Part shown: in pieces, positions 23,495-32,116 of the stretch
Position numbering within the stretch: position 1 is the stretch's first letter
How the letters are laid out: every line of letters starts with the position of its first letter
NCBI GenBank assembly: GCA_018713245.1
Contig: DVFM01000043.1
Location: 1 to 32,116, forward strand
From: Candidatus Merdivicinus intestinavium
Lineage (GTDB): Bacteria > Bacillota > Clostridia > Oscillospirales > Ruminococcaceae
Length of the DNA: 32,116 nt
Direction: 5' to 3'
Translations under genes and position numbers: made by a program
Notes under the pieces: generated by a model
The model's input: the letters and a program-made list of their open reading frames with translations, nothing else
Database searches by the model: none
Told to the model about the DNA's origin: nothing

Positions 23495-23905
23495 TTATTT
23501 GATAAAGGCGGTCACCGACTCCGGCAGCTCTTCCTTGTCCGCGGAGATGGTGAACACGATGTTGACCTTGCGGTCGCCCACCGACTTGTTGAGCTTCTGG
23601 AGGAATTTGCCCAGCTTGTCGTAATCGCGGCCGCCGATGCGCAGCGTGGAGTCAATGAACATGTCGGTGATGTCGAAATCCCCCGCCAGCACGCCGGTCA
23701 GGAAGCCGTAAAATTCTTCGTAGCCTTCGATCTCGTCCTTGGAAGTTTCCATCAGACGGACAGAAGAGGGGATGTCATAGGTCAGCTTCGGCACCTTTTC
23801 GATGCAGACCACGTTGCCGGCCGACACCTTTTCGGCCTCCGCGACCATGTCCACCAGGATTTTGGTTTTGCCGGTCCCTTTTTTGCCAACGATCAGAGTA
23901 ATCAT
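23495..23905 (-). CDS. P-loop NTPase of unknown function
   Basis: A 136-residue small soluble protein. GKKGTGKTK at residues 8-16 is a Walker A motif, and DITDMFIDSTL (near 80) looks like a Walker B strand. The rest, including LVDMVAEAEKVSAGNVVCIEK, fits a minimal RecA/PilT-like core with no added domain. Proteins of this sort are often called ATP-binding or twitching-motility-like, but nothing here proves a role. The ATG has GGAGG 7 bases ahead. It stands 49 bases after pgi and may be read from the pgi promoter, ending at the terminator at 23416-23465. Confidence 0.7.
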   Translation of the reverse strand: MITLIVGKKGTGKTKILVDMVAEAEKVSAGNVVCIEKVPKLTYDIPSSVRLMETSKDEIEGYEEFYGFLTGVLAGDFDITDMFIDSTLRIGGRDYDKLGKFLQKLNKSVGDRKVNIVFTISADKEELPESVTAFIK

Positions 23906-23954
23906 AACGCTACCTCCATTTTATGATTGATTTTTGCTTGGTTGATTCCTGTGT

Positions 23955-25295
23955 TTATTTGGAAATCCGGGCTTCCAGGTCCGCTCTGCGGTCCTCGTAG
24001 CCGGGCTTGCCCAACAATGCGAACATGTTTTTCTTATAGCTTTCCACGCCGGGCTGGTCAAAGGGGTTGACCCCCAGCAGGTAGCCGGAAATGGCGCAGG
24101 CCTTCTCAAAGAAGTAGACCATGTAGCCGAACTCAAACTCGTTGATCTCCGGCACCTCCAGCACCACCGCCGGGACGCCGCCCTCGGTGTGGGCCAGAAT
24201 GGTGGCTTCCATCACCTTGCGGTTGACGTTGGACATCTCCTGGTCCGCCAGGAAGTTGAGGCCGTCCAGGTTTTCGGGGTCCTTTTCGATGAAGAAGTCC
24301 TGCTTCGGCTTCTGGATGTCGATGAAGGTTTCAAACATAATCCGGGAGCCGTCCTGGATAAACTGCCCCAGGGAGTGCAGGTCGGTGGAGAAGATCACGG
24401 AAGAGGGATAAAGCCCCTTGCCGTCCTTGCCCTCGCTCTCGCCGAACAGCTGCTTATACCACTCGGCCATCATGGCGAAGCAGGGGTCGAAGCTCGCCAT
24501 AATCTCCACAGCCTTCCCCTTCTGGTGAAGGGCGAAGCGGGTGGCGGCGTATTGGTAGCACTCGTTGCGCATCAGGTCGGGGCACAGGAACGCATCCTGC
24601 GCCGCCTTGGCGCCTTCCATCATCTTCTGGATGTCGCAGCCGGCCGCCGCAATGGGCAGCAGGCCCACGGCGGTGAGGACGGAATACCGCCCGCCCACGT
24701 CGTCGGGCACCACAAAGGTGGCGTAGCCCTCCCGGTCCGCCAGTTCCTTCAGCGTGCCGCGGGCCTTGTCGGTGGTGCAGTAAATGCGTTCTTTTGCGCC
24801 TTCCGCGCCGTATTTTTTCTCCAGCAGGTCCTTAAACACCCGGAAAGCCAGGGCGGGCTCGGTGGTGGTGCCGGATTTGGAGATGACGTTGACGGCAATG
24901 TCCCTGCCCTCGCAGATGGACAGCAGCTCCTGGAGATAGGAGGGGCTGACGCTGTTCCCGGCAAAGTAAATGTCGGGCGTGTCCTTTTTCAGGTTGTTAT
25001 ATAACTGGGATTTGAGGAGCTCAATCGCGGCCCGGGCCCCCAGGTAGGAGCCGCCGATGCCGATGACAATCAGCACGTCCGCCTGCTTCTTTATTTTTTC
25101 CGCCGCCTGCTGAATGCGGGCGAATTCTTCCTTGTCGTAATTGGTGGGCAGTTCCACCCACCCCAGGAAATCGTTCCCCAGGCCGGTTTTGCCGTGCAGG
25201 GTTTCGTGGGCGGTTTTCACCGCGCCGGAAAGCGCCTCCAGCTCATGGTCCGCCATGAAGCCTTTCAGATAGTTCCGATTCAAATGCATGGACAT
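23955..25295 (-). CDS. pgi: Glucose-6-phosphate isomerase
   Basis: A 446-residue glycolytic enzyme that interconverts glucose-6-phosphate and fructose-6-phosphate. [17 protein letters not shown] and [14 protein letters not shown] bind the phosphate, and the C-terminal [16 protein letters not shown] carries the catalytic Lys. The length fits the short bacterial form. The ATG at 25295 has AGGAGG 7 bases ahead; a second ATG follows two codons on. It has its own promoter at 25334-25362, although a HAD phosphatase lies upstream on the same strand. Confidence 0.96.
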   Translation of the reverse strand: MSMHLNRNYLKGFMADHELEALSGAVKTAHETLHGKTGLGNDFLGWVELPTNYDKEEFARIQQAAEKIKKQADVLIVIGIGGSYLGARAAIELLKSQLYNNLKKDTPDIYFAGNSVSPSYLQELLSICEGRDIAVNVISKSGTTTEPALAFRVFKDLLEKKYGAEGAKERIYCTTDKARGTLKELADREGYATFVVPDDVGGRYSVLTAVGLLPIAAAGCDIQKMMEGAKAAQDAFLCPDLMRNECYQYAATRFALHQKGKAVEIMASFDPCFAMMAEWYKQLFGESEGKDGKGLYPSSVIFSTDLHSLGQFIQDGSRIMFETFIDIQKPKQDFFIEKDPENLDGLNFLADQEMSNVNRKVMEATILAHTEGGVPAVVLEVPEINEFEFGYMVYFFEKACAISGYLLGVNPFDQPGVESYKKNMFALLGKPGYEDRRADLEARISK

Positions 25296-25333
25296 ATGCT
25301 TTCCTCCTCCATTATCGGATGTTCTATATCCTT

Positions 25334-25362
25334 ATTGTACTACAGTTTGCCGCGTTGTTCAA
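25334..25362 (-). promoter_or_regulatory. Promoter of pgi
   Basis: Minus strand: TTGAAC at 25362-25357, 17 bp spacer, TACAAT at 25339-25334. The leader to the ATG is about 30 bases. Confidence 0.8.
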
Positions 25363-25427
25363 CCGTTTTTTATGAATTTTGTTAAATGTATGCAAGAAAT
25401 TCGCCGGTTTTCTGATACTGCGCCCAT

Positions 25428-26108
25428 TCACTCCAAAAGCTGCTCCAGGCTGGAGATCCGGAAAGTGACCCGCATCCCGGGCGGCAGGGCCCTGCGGGCG
25501 GGGTTATACCAGCAGGTGTCGATGCCGGCGGCGATTCCCCCCGCCATATCGGAGGTGAGGGAATCCCCCACAATCAGGCAGTCCCGGCGGCGGTCCTCCC
25601 CGATGCGGGCGAACACATAGTCAAAGTAAGCGGGGCTCGGCTTTGCGGCCCCCGCCTCCTCCGAGACAAAAATCCCCGCAATCAGCGGCGCCAGGGGCGA
25701 CTCCCGCAGCCGCGCCTTCTGGACCCGGGTAATGCCGTTGGTCACCAGGTAAAGCGCGGAGGTTTCCGCCAGCGCCCGGCAGACCTCCAGCGCGCCGGGC
25801 AGGAGATCTCTCCCCCTGGCCAGCTCGGCGGGATATTCCTCCGTTCCCACGGCGGCCGGGTCGTCCGGGAGGCCCAATTCCCCCAGGAAGCGGGAAAACC
25901 GCTCCACCTCCAGAAAGTCCTTCTGAATTTCTCCGCGCTCCAGCGCCCGCCAAAGCCCCTCGTTGATCTCCCGGTACCGGAGGAGCAGCTCCTCCGTAAA
26001 GGGGACGCCCCGGCGCTCCAGCACCCGTCTGAGGGCCTCCCGTTCCGCCCGGCGGAAGTCGAACAGGGTTTCATCCGCGTCCAGCAGATAGATGGGATAC
26101 CGCTTCAC
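25428..26108 (-). CDS. HAD-superfamily hydrolase (YjjG-like nucleotidase)
   Basis: A 226-residue HAD subfamily IA phosphatase; the YjjG group dephosphorylates non-canonical pyrimidine nucleotides. LLDADETLFDF carries the two active-site Asp, LVTNGI is motif II, AKPSPAYFDYV motif III and VGDSLTSDM motif IV. I set the start at GTG 26108; the frame stays open to 26414 through another gene and a promoter, so the longer form is not real. A G-rich AGGGGGCGAGGGG precedes the GTG. It follows the 34-residue membrane protein gene by 14 bases and is probably co-transcribed with it. Confidence 0.85.
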   Translation of the reverse strand: MKRYPIYLLDADETLFDFRRAEREALRRVLERRGVPFTEELLLRYREINEGLWRALERGEIQKDFLEVERFSRFLGELGLPDDPAAVGTEEYPAELARGRDLLPGALEVCRALAETSALYLVTNGITRVQKARLRESPLAPLIAGIFVSEEAGAAKPSPAYFDYVFARIGEDRRRDCLIVGDSLTSDMAGGIAAGIDTCWYNPARRALPPGMRVTFRISSLEQLLE

Positions 26109-26122
26109 AGCCCCTCGCCCCC

Positions 26123-26227
26123 TTACAGAAACGCGGCGAGGCTGCTGGCAATAATGCCCAAAAGCACAACGACCGCCAGGATTGCCCCGACAATGCGGAC
26201 CGCCTTTTTGCGCTTGTATTCCGTCAC
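26123..26227 (-). CDS. Small single-pass membrane protein, 34 residues
   Basis: A very short gene: GTG at 26227 with AAGGAGG 7 bases ahead, stop at 26123. The product begins TEYKRKKAVRIVG and then has one hydrophobic helix (about residues 12-34) ending SLAAFL. A basic cytoplasmic end and one membrane segment are what can be seen; there is no signal cleavage site. The promoter at 26296-26325 points at it and the HAD phosphatase follows. The near-perfect ribosome binding site is the main reason to accept it. The function is unknown. Confidence 0.65.
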   Translation of the reverse strand: MTEYKRKKAVRIVGAILAVVVLLGIIASSLAAFL

Positions 26228-26295
26228 AAAAATTCCTCCTTGCTGCATTTCCGCCTCCGCCGCAGCTCCGTGCCGGCGAATTTGATTTATACCTT

Positions 26296-26325
26296 ATCAT
26301 AACACATCCGCGCACCCAATGGCAA
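26296..26325 (-). promoter_or_regulatory. Promoter of the small membrane protein-HAD unit
   Basis: Minus strand: TTGCCA at 26325-26320, 18 bp spacer, TATGAT at 26301-26296. The leader to the GTG at 26227 is about 60 bases. Confidence 0.6.
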
Positions 26326-26407
26326 GGAGAACTTTGTGAATATTCTGCCACCTTTTTTCCCGAAGCCTGCCGTCCTGTGTCAAACCGGAAAAAATCCCGG
26401 CCGGCTC

Positions 26408-26437
26408 TTGACAAACCGGGTCGGAATCCGCTATTCT
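26408..26437 (+). promoter_or_regulatory. Promoter of the GH2 gene
   Basis: TTGACA (26408-26413), 18 bp spacer, TATTCT (26432-26437), 57 bases before ATG 26495. It is divergent from the promoter at 26296-26325. Confidence 0.7.
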
Positions 26438-26494
26438 AAAGTCACCGGGCGGATGCCGCCCCGGCAACTTTGATGAAAACTGGAGCGATGAACC

Positions 26495-28915
26495 ATGAAA
26501 CAAATTAAGCTCTCCCCCTGGCAGGCCATGGCAACCCTCCCCTACCAGGCGGATTTTTCCAAGCATATCCAGCAGGGGGCCCCTCTGGCCAATCTGACCC
26601 CCTGGTTCCCGGCCAGCGTCCCGGGCTGCATCTACGCCGACCTTCAGCGCGCGGGGATGATCCCGGACCCCTATTTCGGAATGAACAGCCTCGCCTGCGA
26701 ATGGGTGGCCGGGCGGTGGTGGATTTACCGCACCTCCTTCACCATTTCGGAGGAGAACCGGAAGGACACCCTGTTCCTGCGCTTCGGCGGCATTGATTAC
26801 GCGGCGAAAATTTACCTGAACGGCCATTTCCTGGGCCGCCATGAGGGGATGTACCTCCCCTTTGAAGCTGCGGTCAACGATTCTGTGAAGCCCGGCGAAA
26901 ACATTCTGGTCTGCGTTCTGGAACACGCCCCCTTTGCCGACGCCCAGCCCGGCTACACCTCCCGCACCCGCTATCTCAAGGCCCGTTTTAATTATAAGTG
27001 GGATTTTGCCGTGCGGCTCATGAGCCTGGGCCTTTACGGGGAAGTAACCCTCACCGCGCACCCTTTGGCCCGCATCCGGTCCTGCACCGCCCGCCCCGCC
27101 CTTCTGCCGGACGGCCGCTGGCAGGTCAGCCTGGAAGCGGAGCTGGAGGGCTTCCGGGACGGGAACGGACAGGTTCGGTACACCCTTGCCGCCCCCTCCG
27201 GGGAGGAAACGGTTTCCGCAGAGGCGGAAATTTCCGTCAAAAAGGGGTTCCAGGTCTGGCGGGATTCCTTTATTGTGGAGGAGCCGGCCCTCTGGTGGCC
27301 CAACGGCTACGGGGAGCAGCCCCTTTACGGCTTCCGCCTCTCCCTCTCGGCGGAGGACGGCCGCCTTTCCGATGAATCCGGCGGGCGGGTGGGCTTCCGC
27401 ACCCTGGAGCACCGCTGCGCCGACGGACGGGAGGACGCCCTCCCCTACCTGACGGTGGTCAACGGCAAGCGCATCTACCTCAAGGGCACCAACATCGTCC
27501 CCCTGGACTGCATGACCGGCGCCGTCAGCCGGGAGCGCGTGCGGGAGGTTCTCTCCGCCGCCCGGGACGCCAACATCAACTACCTCCGCATCTGGGGCGG
27601 CGGCCACCTGGAAAGCGAGGATTTCTACGACGCCGCCGACGAATTCGGCCTGATGGTGTTCCAGGAATTCCCCATGTCCAGCTCCGGCTGCGACGATGTG
27701 CCCTCCCGGGACCCGGATTTCCTGCGCCTTCTCCATCAGGCGGCGGTGTACAACATGAAGCGGCTGCGCGGCCACGTCTCCCTCACCGCCTGGGACGCTG
27801 GCAACGAGCTCACCGACGCCCGCTACCTGGGCGAAGAGGACCACGAAGGGCATCCCGCCACCTATGAGGACCCGGTGGTGGCCATGCTCCGGGGCCTGGC
27901 GGAAGCCCTGACCCCCGGCATCATCTTCTACCCCTCCAGCGGTTCCGGCCCCGCCGCCCTCCTCCGGATGGACAGCCGCCCCGGCGAAAGCCACGACGTC
28001 CACGGCCCCTGGGGCTATATGGGGGTGGAGAACCATTACCGGCTCTACAACGGGTCCGACAGCATCGTCCACGGGGAATTCGGCTGCGGCGGCATCAGCG
28101 GCCTTGCCTCCCTGGAAAAAATCCTCCCGCCGGAAGAGCTGCGCCTGACCACCTCCGGCGAAAGCCCCGTCTGGGCCCACCACAGCGGCGGCTGGGACAG
28201 CTACGCCTTCCGGGAGCTTCTGATGTTCGGCGACCTGAAGAAAATCCCCCTCGCCGACTATATCAAGGTCAACCAGTTTGTTCAGGCGGAATCCCTCCGC
28301 TACTCCCTGGAGGCCAACCGCCGCCGCCAGTGGGCCAGCGTCGGGGAGATGACCTGGCAGTTCAATGAGCCCTGGCCCAACATCCAGTGCTCCAACGTCC
28401 TGGAGTATTCCGGCGGCAGGAAGCTCGCCTATTACGCCCTGCGGGACGCCTACGCCCCTGTTCTGGCAAGCCTGCGCTATGATAAGCTCTTCTATCTCCC
28501 CGGCGACACCTTCCGGGCGGAGGTGTTCCTGCTCAACGACCGCCGGGACGCCCCCTATACGGTGGAATGCGCCATTCTGGACGGCAGCGGCGCCGTCCTC
28601 GCCCGCCAATCCTTTGCCGGGGAAGCGCCGGAGGACCTCTCTCAGCAAATCGGCGCGCTCTGCTGGACCGTCCCCCAGGGGTACACCGGCAGCTTCAGCG
28701 TCCGCATGGAAACAAGCTGCGGGGATTTCCGCGGCGAAAAGGAGTATCTCTTCCTCATCGCCGACCGGGAGGAAGCGGTTGTCCTGCCGCCGGAGGAGCA
28801 GCGCCGGATGGAATACTGGGGCCACGCCAACCCCGCCCTGACGGCCAAACGCGCGCCAGTGGAGCCGGTGCTCCGGTATGTGGACCGGTGCTGGGCGCGG
28901 ATTGCCGGAAAATAA
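26495..28915 (+). CDS. Glycoside hydrolase family 2, beta-mannosidase-like
   Basis: An 806-residue cytoplasmic glycosidase with no signal peptide. The sugar-binding jelly roll (about 1-170, PASVPGCIYADLQRAGMIPD, NGHFLGRHEGMYLPFE), an Ig-like domain and the TIM barrel are in order. WDAGNELTD gives the acid/base Glu near 438 and VHGEFG the nucleophile near 527; TRYLKARFNYKWDF fits beta-mannosidases rather than beta-galactosidases. It probably removes beta-mannose from short imported mannosides. It has its own promoter and terminator and no transporter or regulator beside it. The ATG follows TGGAG at a slightly long distance. Confidence 0.88.
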   Translation: MKQIKLSPWQAMATLPYQADFSKHIQQGAPLANLTPWFPASVPGCIYADLQRAGMIPDPYFGMNSLACEWVAGRWWIYRTSFTISEENRKDTLFLRFGGIDYAAKIYLNGHFLGRHEGMYLPFEAAVNDSVKPGENILVCVLEHAPFADAQPGYTSRTRYLKARFNYKWDFAVRLMSLGLYGEVTLTAHPLARIRSCTARPALLPDGRWQVSLEAELEGFRDGNGQVRYTLAAPSGEETVSAEAEISVKKGFQVWRDSFIVEEPALWWPNGYGEQPLYGFRLSLSAEDGRLSDESGGRVGFRTLEHRCADGREDALPYLTVVNGKRIYLKGTNIVPLDCMTGAVSRERVREVLSAARDANINYLRIWGGGHLESEDFYDAADEFGLMVFQEFPMSSSGCDDVPSRDPDFLRLLHQAAVYNMKRLRGHVSLTAWDAGNELTDARYLGEEDHEGHPATYEDPVVAMLRGLAEALTPGIIFYPSSGSGPAALLRMDSRPGESHDVHGPWGYMGVENHYRLYNGSDSIVHGEFGCGGISGLASLEKILPPEELRLTTSGESPVWAHHSGGWDSYAFRELLMFGDLKKIPLADYIKVNQFVQAESLRYSLEANRRRQWASVGEMTWQFNEPWPNIQCSNVLEYSGGRKLAYYALRDAYAPVLASLRYDKLFYLPGDTFRAEVFLLNDRRDAPYTVECAILDGSGAVLARQSFAGEAPEDLSQQIGALCWTVPQGYTGSFSVRMETSCGDFRGEKEYLFLIADREEAVVLPPEEQRRMEYWGHANPALTAKRAPVEPVLRYVDRCWARIAGK

Positions 28916-28941
28916 ACGCCAAAAACCTCCCAAAACGCACA

Positions 28942-28974
28942 AAACGCCTGCCGGAAAGATACCGGCAGGCGTTT
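28942..28974. terminator. Strong bidirectional terminator
   Basis: A perfect 13-bp stem (28942-28954 with 28962-28974) with a 7-base loop, opening with AAA and ending with TTT, so it works in both directions. It separates the GH2 stop (28915) from the convergent rplQ stop (28985). Confidence 0.9.
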
Positions 28975-28984
28975 CTCTATGCAA

Positions 28985-29326
28985 TTATACCAGCTGGATG
29001 ATCGCCATCTCAGCGGCGTCGCCGCGGCGGGGCCCGATCTTGATGATGCGGGTGTAGCCGCCGTTCTTATCGGCGTATTTGGGGGCAATCTCGTCAAACA
29101 GCTTTTTCGCAACGCCCTCTTTGGTGACGTAAGCGAAAACCTGCCGTTTGGAATGAAGAGAGCCTTCCTTGCCGAGGGTAATCATTTTCTCGGCCATAAT
29201 GCGAACTTCCTTCGCTCTGGTGACAGTCGTTTCGATCTTGCCGTTTTCCAGCAGGAACGTAACCATTGCCCGAAGCATCGCTTTGCGATGGTCAGAGGTT
29301 CTTCCCAGTTTTCTGCTGCCTGCCAT
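28985..29326 (-). CDS. rplQ: 50S ribosomal protein L17
   Basis: A 113-residue protein of the large subunit, near the exit tunnel. The opening [19 protein letters not shown] and the ending [22 protein letters not shown] are the L17 signatures. The length equals the short Firmicute form. AAGGAG lies before the ATG. It is the last gene of the operon, 21 bases after rpoA, as in most bacteria. Confidence 0.98.
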   Translation of the reverse strand: MAGSRKLGRTSDHRKAMLRAMVTFLLENGKIETTVTRAKEVRIMAEKMITLGKEGSLHSKRQVFAYVTKEGVAKKLFDEIAPKYADKNGGYTRIIKIGPRRGDAAEMAIIQLV

Positions 29327-29347
29327 TCGGTTTCACTCCTTACCCTG

Positions 29348-30298
29348 TTATTCGTCTTCCTTGTTGAGGCTGAAGCCCAGGCCTTCCAGCTTGGTCATAA
29401 CCTCCTCCAAGGATTTTCTTCCGAGGTTGCGGACCTTCATCATGTCCTCCTCAGACTTGTTGATCAAATCTTCCACCGTATTGATCCCGGCGCGTTTCAG
29501 ACAGTTAAAGGACCGAACAGACAAGTCAAGCTCCTCAATGGTCATCTCCAGGACTTTTTCTTTGCCCTTGTCGTCTTTTTCAACCATAATGTCGGTCGCA
29601 TACACTTCATCTGACAAATCCACAAACAGATTGAGATGCTCGGTGAGAACCTTGGCTCCCAGGGAAACGGCTTCCTTCGCGGAAATGGTCCCGTCTGTCC
29701 ACACCTCAAGGGTGAGCTTGTCATAGTCGGTAATCTGTCCTACACGGGTGTTCTCAACGGTATAGTTCACTTTCAGCACAGGTGTGTAGATGCTGTCCAC
29801 CGGAATCACGCCGATGACGCTCTGGAGCTTCTGCTTGTTCCGCTCGCTGGAAACATAGCCGCGGCCCTTGTCAATGACGATTTCCATGTACAGCTTTGCG
29901 CCGGGCCCCAGGGTGGCAATATGCATCCCGGGATCCAGAATTTCCACCTCGGAATCCGCTTTGATATCGCCCGCGGTAACCTCACACTCGCCCTCTGCTT
30001 CAATGTGCACAGTCTTGGGGGCGTCGCCGTGGATTTTGGCGATCAGGCCCTTCATGTTCAGGACGATCTCGGTGACATCCTCCTTCACACCCGGCACCGT
30101 AGAAAACTCATGTTGAACACCATCAATCTTGATCGATGTCACTGCTACACCGGGAAGAGAAGAGAGCAGCACCCGCCGCAGACTATTGCCCAAAGTGGTG
30201 CCGTAGCCACGCTCAAGAGGCTCCAAGACAAATCTTCCGTACGTTCCGTCCGGCTTCATTTCGGCCGTCTCAATTACTGGCTTTTCAATCTCAATCAT
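29348..30298 (-). CDS. rpoA: DNA-directed RNA polymerase subunit alpha
   Basis: A 316-residue subunit that dimerises to begin RNA polymerase assembly and contacts activators and UP elements. The N-terminal domain (about 1-230; [20 protein letters not shown]) and the C-terminal domain (about 245-316; [22 protein letters not shown]) are complete. AGGAGGG lies 6 bases before the ATG. A small hairpin stands just ahead of that site (30315-30330). The gap to rpsD is unusually long for this operon. Confidence 0.98.
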   Translation of the reverse strand: MIEIEKPVIETAEMKPDGTYGRFVLEPLERGYGTTLGNSLRRVLLSSLPGVAVTSIKIDGVQHEFSTVPGVKEDVTEIVLNMKGLIAKIHGDAPKTVHIEAEGECEVTAGDIKADSEVEILDPGMHIATLGPGAKLYMEIVIDKGRGYVSSERNKQKLQSVIGVIPVDSIYTPVLKVNYTVENTRVGQITDYDKLTLEVWTDGTISAKEAVSLGAKVLTEHLNLFVDLSDEVYATDIMVEKDDKGKEKVLEMTIEELDLSVRSFNCLKRAGINTVEDLINKSEEDMMKVRNLGRKSLEEVMTKLEGLGFSLNKEDE

Positions 30299-30487
30299 TC
30301 AGTACCCTCCTATCGCCAACCCTCGTTGGCCGTGCAGTATCGCAGCCCCGGCGCAAAAAACCAGCGCGCCGCGGGGCGGCAACATGACAATCGTTTTCCC
30401 AAGCCTGTCAAAATCCAGCCGCAGGCACCGGCCGGTACTCCGCTTTTGGAGGCGGTCGCCCGTCCCGTCTGCCGCAGCCCCCTGACA
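30299..30487 (-). other. Structured 189-base gap between rpsD and rpoA
   Basis: No gene is seen. Minus strand features: TTGACA at 30420-30415 (a -10 of the type TGTCAT would follow at 16 bp, weak), a hairpin GCCAAC-GAGG-GTTGGC at 30330-30315 directly before the rpoA ribosome binding site, and several GC-rich palindromes such as ACCGGCCGGT. It may hold an internal promoter or a translational control site for rpoA. Confidence 0.4.
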
Positions 30488-31114
30488 TTATTTGGAGTAC
30501 AACTCAATGATCAGGTGTTCCTCAACCTCGAGATCAATGTCGTCACGGTTCGGCATGCGAACGACTTTGCCGGTATAGTTTTCGCGATTCATTTCCAGCC
30601 ACATGGGAACGGGCCGGGAGCCGCAGCTCTCGTCAATCGCTTTGAATTTTTCGCTCTGGCGGGATTTCTCGCTCAGGGTGATGACGTCGCCTTCTTTGAC
30701 CAGCAGAGAGGGGATGTTCACCTTGTTGCCGTTGAGCTTGAAGTGGTTGTGCAGCACCAGCTGACGGGCTTCTGCTCTGGAATTGGCGAGGCCCAGGCGG
30801 TACACCACGTTGTCCAGGCGGCTTTCCAGCAGACGGAGCAGGTTTTCGCCGGTCTGGCCGGGTTTTCTTTCCGCCAGCTCAAAGTAGTGGTAGAACTGGT
30901 TCTCCAGCACGCCGTAGTAGCGCTTCGCGGTCTGTTTCGCACGCAGCTGCATGCCGTATTCCGAAACTTTCTTGCGGTTCTGTCCGTGCTGTCCGGGGGC
31001 GAAGCCTCTCGCGACGAACGGGCAGTGTTCAGAGTAGCATTTTGTGCCCTTCAGGAACAGCTTCTGTCCTTCGCGGCGGCACATTCTGCATACTGCACCG
31101 GTATATCTTGCCAT
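30488..31114 (-). CDS. rpsD: 30S ribosomal protein S4, zinc-binding form
   Basis: A 208-residue assembly protein of the small subunit that binds 16S rRNA first. Cys9, Cys12, Cys26 and Cys31 form the zinc site of the C+ type. The S4 RNA-binding domain is clear ([41 protein letters not shown]). AGGAGG lies 8 bases before the ATG. In B. subtilis rpsD is a separate, self-regulated gene; here it is inside the operon between rpsK and rpoA. Confidence 0.98.
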   Translation of the reverse strand: MARYTGAVCRMCRREGQKLFLKGTKCYSEHCPFVARGFAPGQHGQNRKKVSEYGMQLRAKQTAKRYYGVLENQFYHYFELAERKPGQTGENLLRLLESRLDNVVYRLGLANSRAEARQLVLHNHFKLNGNKVNIPSLLVKEGDVITLSEKSRQSEKFKAIDESCGSRPVPMWLEMNRENYTGKVVRMPNRDDIDLEVEEHLIIELYSK

Positions 31115-31145
31115 TTTCTTGCACCTCCTAATCGTCTATCCGAAA

Positions 31146-31547
31146 TTATACGCGTCTTCTCTTGGGAGGACGGCAGCCGTTGTGGGGGATGGGGGTCACG
31201 TCTTTGATCATCTTGACCTCCAGGCCCACGGCCTGCAGGGCACGGATGGCGGCTTCACGGCCGGCGCCGGGGCCCTTGACGTACACTTCAACGGACTTCA
31301 GGCCATGCTCCTTAGCGGCGTTGGCAGCCTTCTCAGCGGCGGTCTGCGCAGCAAAGGGAGTGGACTTTTTGGAGCCGCGGAAGCCCATTTCACCGGCGCT
31401 CGCCCAGGAAATCGCGTTGCCCTGGGTATCGGTGATGGTGACGATGGTGTTGTTAAAGGTGGACTGAATATGAACAGCACCGCGCTCGATGTTTTTGCGT
31501 TCACGGCGTTTGCGGATAACCGTCTTTTTCGCAGCGACTTTTGCCAT
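31146..31547 (-). CDS. rpsK: 30S ribosomal protein S11
   Basis: A 133-residue protein of the platform of the small subunit, near the Shine-Dalgarno helix. [35 protein letters not shown] and the C-terminal [18 protein letters not shown] are the S11 signatures. AAGGAGG lies before the ATG. It follows rpsM by 15 bases. Confidence 0.98.
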   Translation of the reverse strand: MAKVAAKKTVIRKRRERKNIERGAVHIQSTFNNTIVTITDTQGNAISWASAGEMGFRGSKKSTPFAAQTAAEKAANAAKEHGLKSVEVYVKGPGAGREAAIRALQAVGLEVKMIKDVTPIPHNGCRPPKRRRV

Positions 31548-31562
31548 TTCTCAAATCCCTCC

Positions 31563-31931
31563 TTATTTCTTCTTGTTCGCGATGGTTTTCTTCGGACCTT
31601 TGCGGGTACGGGCATTGGTCTTGGTGCGCTGTCCGCGGACAGGCAGGCCTTTCTTATGCCGGGTGCCGCGATAGCAGCCGATTTCAACCAGGCGCTTGAT
31701 ATTCAGGGCGACGTTTCTTCTCAGGTCGCCTTCCACTTCGTAGTGATGGTCAATGTACTCACGAAGCTTGGTGGCATCTTCTTCCGACAGGTCCTTCACG
31801 CGGATGTCGGGGTTGATGCCGGTGGCAGCGAGGATATCGTCCGCCGATTTGCGGCCGATGCCGTAGATATAGGTCAGGCCGATCTCGATTCGTTTTTCTC
31901 TGGGCAGGTCTACGCCAGCGATACGAGCCAT
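31563..31931 (-). CDS. rpsM: 30S ribosomal protein S13
   Basis: A 122-residue protein of the head of the small subunit that touches the P-site tRNA and bridges to the 50[21 protein letters not shown], then [19 protein letters not shown], and a Lys/Arg-rich tail are diagnostic. GGAGG lies 9 bases before the ATG. A hairpin and a T-run separate it from rpmJ. Confidence 0.98.
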   Translation of the reverse strand: MARIAGVDLPREKRIEIGLTYIYGIGRKSADDILAATGINPDIRVKDLSEEDATKLREYIDHHYEVEGDLRRNVALNIKRLVEIGCYRGTRHKKGLPVRGQRTKTNARTRKGPKKTIANKKK

Positions 31932-31955
31932 TTAGTTGCACCTCCAACTATTTCT

Positions 31956-32001
31956 AAAAAAATCTGATTGTCAGCTTTGGGATTCCCGTTTATTCCGGGA
32001 A

Positions 32002-32003
<2 letters not shown>
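31956..32003 (-). other. Hairpin and T-run between rpmJ and rpsM
   Basis: Minus strand: GATTCCCG/CGGGAATC (32003-31996 with 31988-31981, loop GAATAAA) begins within the rpmJ stop codon; a small CTGA-CAA-TCAG stem and TTTTTTT (31962-31956) follow. It may be an attenuator or an RNA-processing site that sets rpmJ apart from the rest. The stem next to the T-run is short, so termination should be weak. Confidence 0.4.
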
Positions 32004-32115
<112 letters not shown>

Positions 32116-32116
32116 G

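Noticed and set aside
26297-28984. 895-residue open frame on the minus strand opposite the GH2 gene
   Set aside because: Its product is Gly/Val/Ala-rich and resembles no family; the + strand frame has complete glycosidase motifs. GC-rich coding DNA often leaves the opposite strand open.
29636-31207. 523-residue + strand frame across rpoA and rpsD
   Set aside because: Antisense to two certain ribosomal-operon genes.

Overview
The window looks like the chromosome of a GC-rich Gram-positive anaerobe of the class Clostridia, probably Oscillospiraceae/Ruminococcaceae-like. The grounds are strong AGGAGG-type ribosome binding sites, sigma-A promoters with TTGACA/TATAAT and TGn extended -10 boxes, a pth-mfd pair, an rpmJ-rpsM-rpsK-rpsD-rpoA-rplQ ribosomal operon and a tandem glycine riboswitch. 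The genus cannot be read from the sequence. Most genes are ordinary chromosomal housekeeping genes.

Layout. 1-250: no gene; two complete promoters and a third -35 box, all reading left out of the window, in the style of rRNA-operon promoters. 314-3342: a deacetylase-like protein of unknown role, then a + strand run of flavin reductase-like protein, RluA-type pseudouridine synthase and nucleoside phosphorylase. 3412-6714 (-): UroD-like protein, P-loop kinase, peptidase E and iron-containing alcohol dehydrogenase. 6735-7303: two 111-bp palindromic direct repeats beside an internally deleted RAYT transposase that overlaps the mfd stop codon. 7300-11398 (-): mfd and pth. 11604-12926 (+): a divergent subtilisin-like lipoprotein. 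12965-14750 (-): an AGCS-family Na+/amino-acid symporter behind a tandem glycine riboswitch. 14786-15423 (-): xpt.

15540-17530 is a visibly AT-richer island holding two translationally coupled genes: an HTH(XRE)-TehB-like methyltransferase fusion and a complete purC. It lies between normal GC-rich genes and ends in two strong hairpins, so it is probably acquired. It is my best candidate for an undescribed module. 17618-20657 (+): low-molecular-weight phosphatase, CorA-like transporter, CPBP membrane protease and tadA. 20742-20982 is a dense chain of hairpins with no gene. 21000-26325 (-): HAD phosphatase, cimA (4-bp overlap), P-loop protein, pgi, YjjG-like HAD phosphatase and a 34-residue membrane protein. 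26495-28915 (+): GH2 beta-mannosidase. 28985-32115 (-): the end of the ribosomal/alpha operon.

How the genes fit together. Purine metabolism is touched by the nucleoside phosphorylase, xpt and the island purC, but these sit in separate transcription units. The mfd-pth and rpmJ-to-rplQ groups are classical conserved operons. The riboswitch ties the symporter to glycine. Positions, motifs and hairpins were read directly; family names are from recognised motifs, with no database search.
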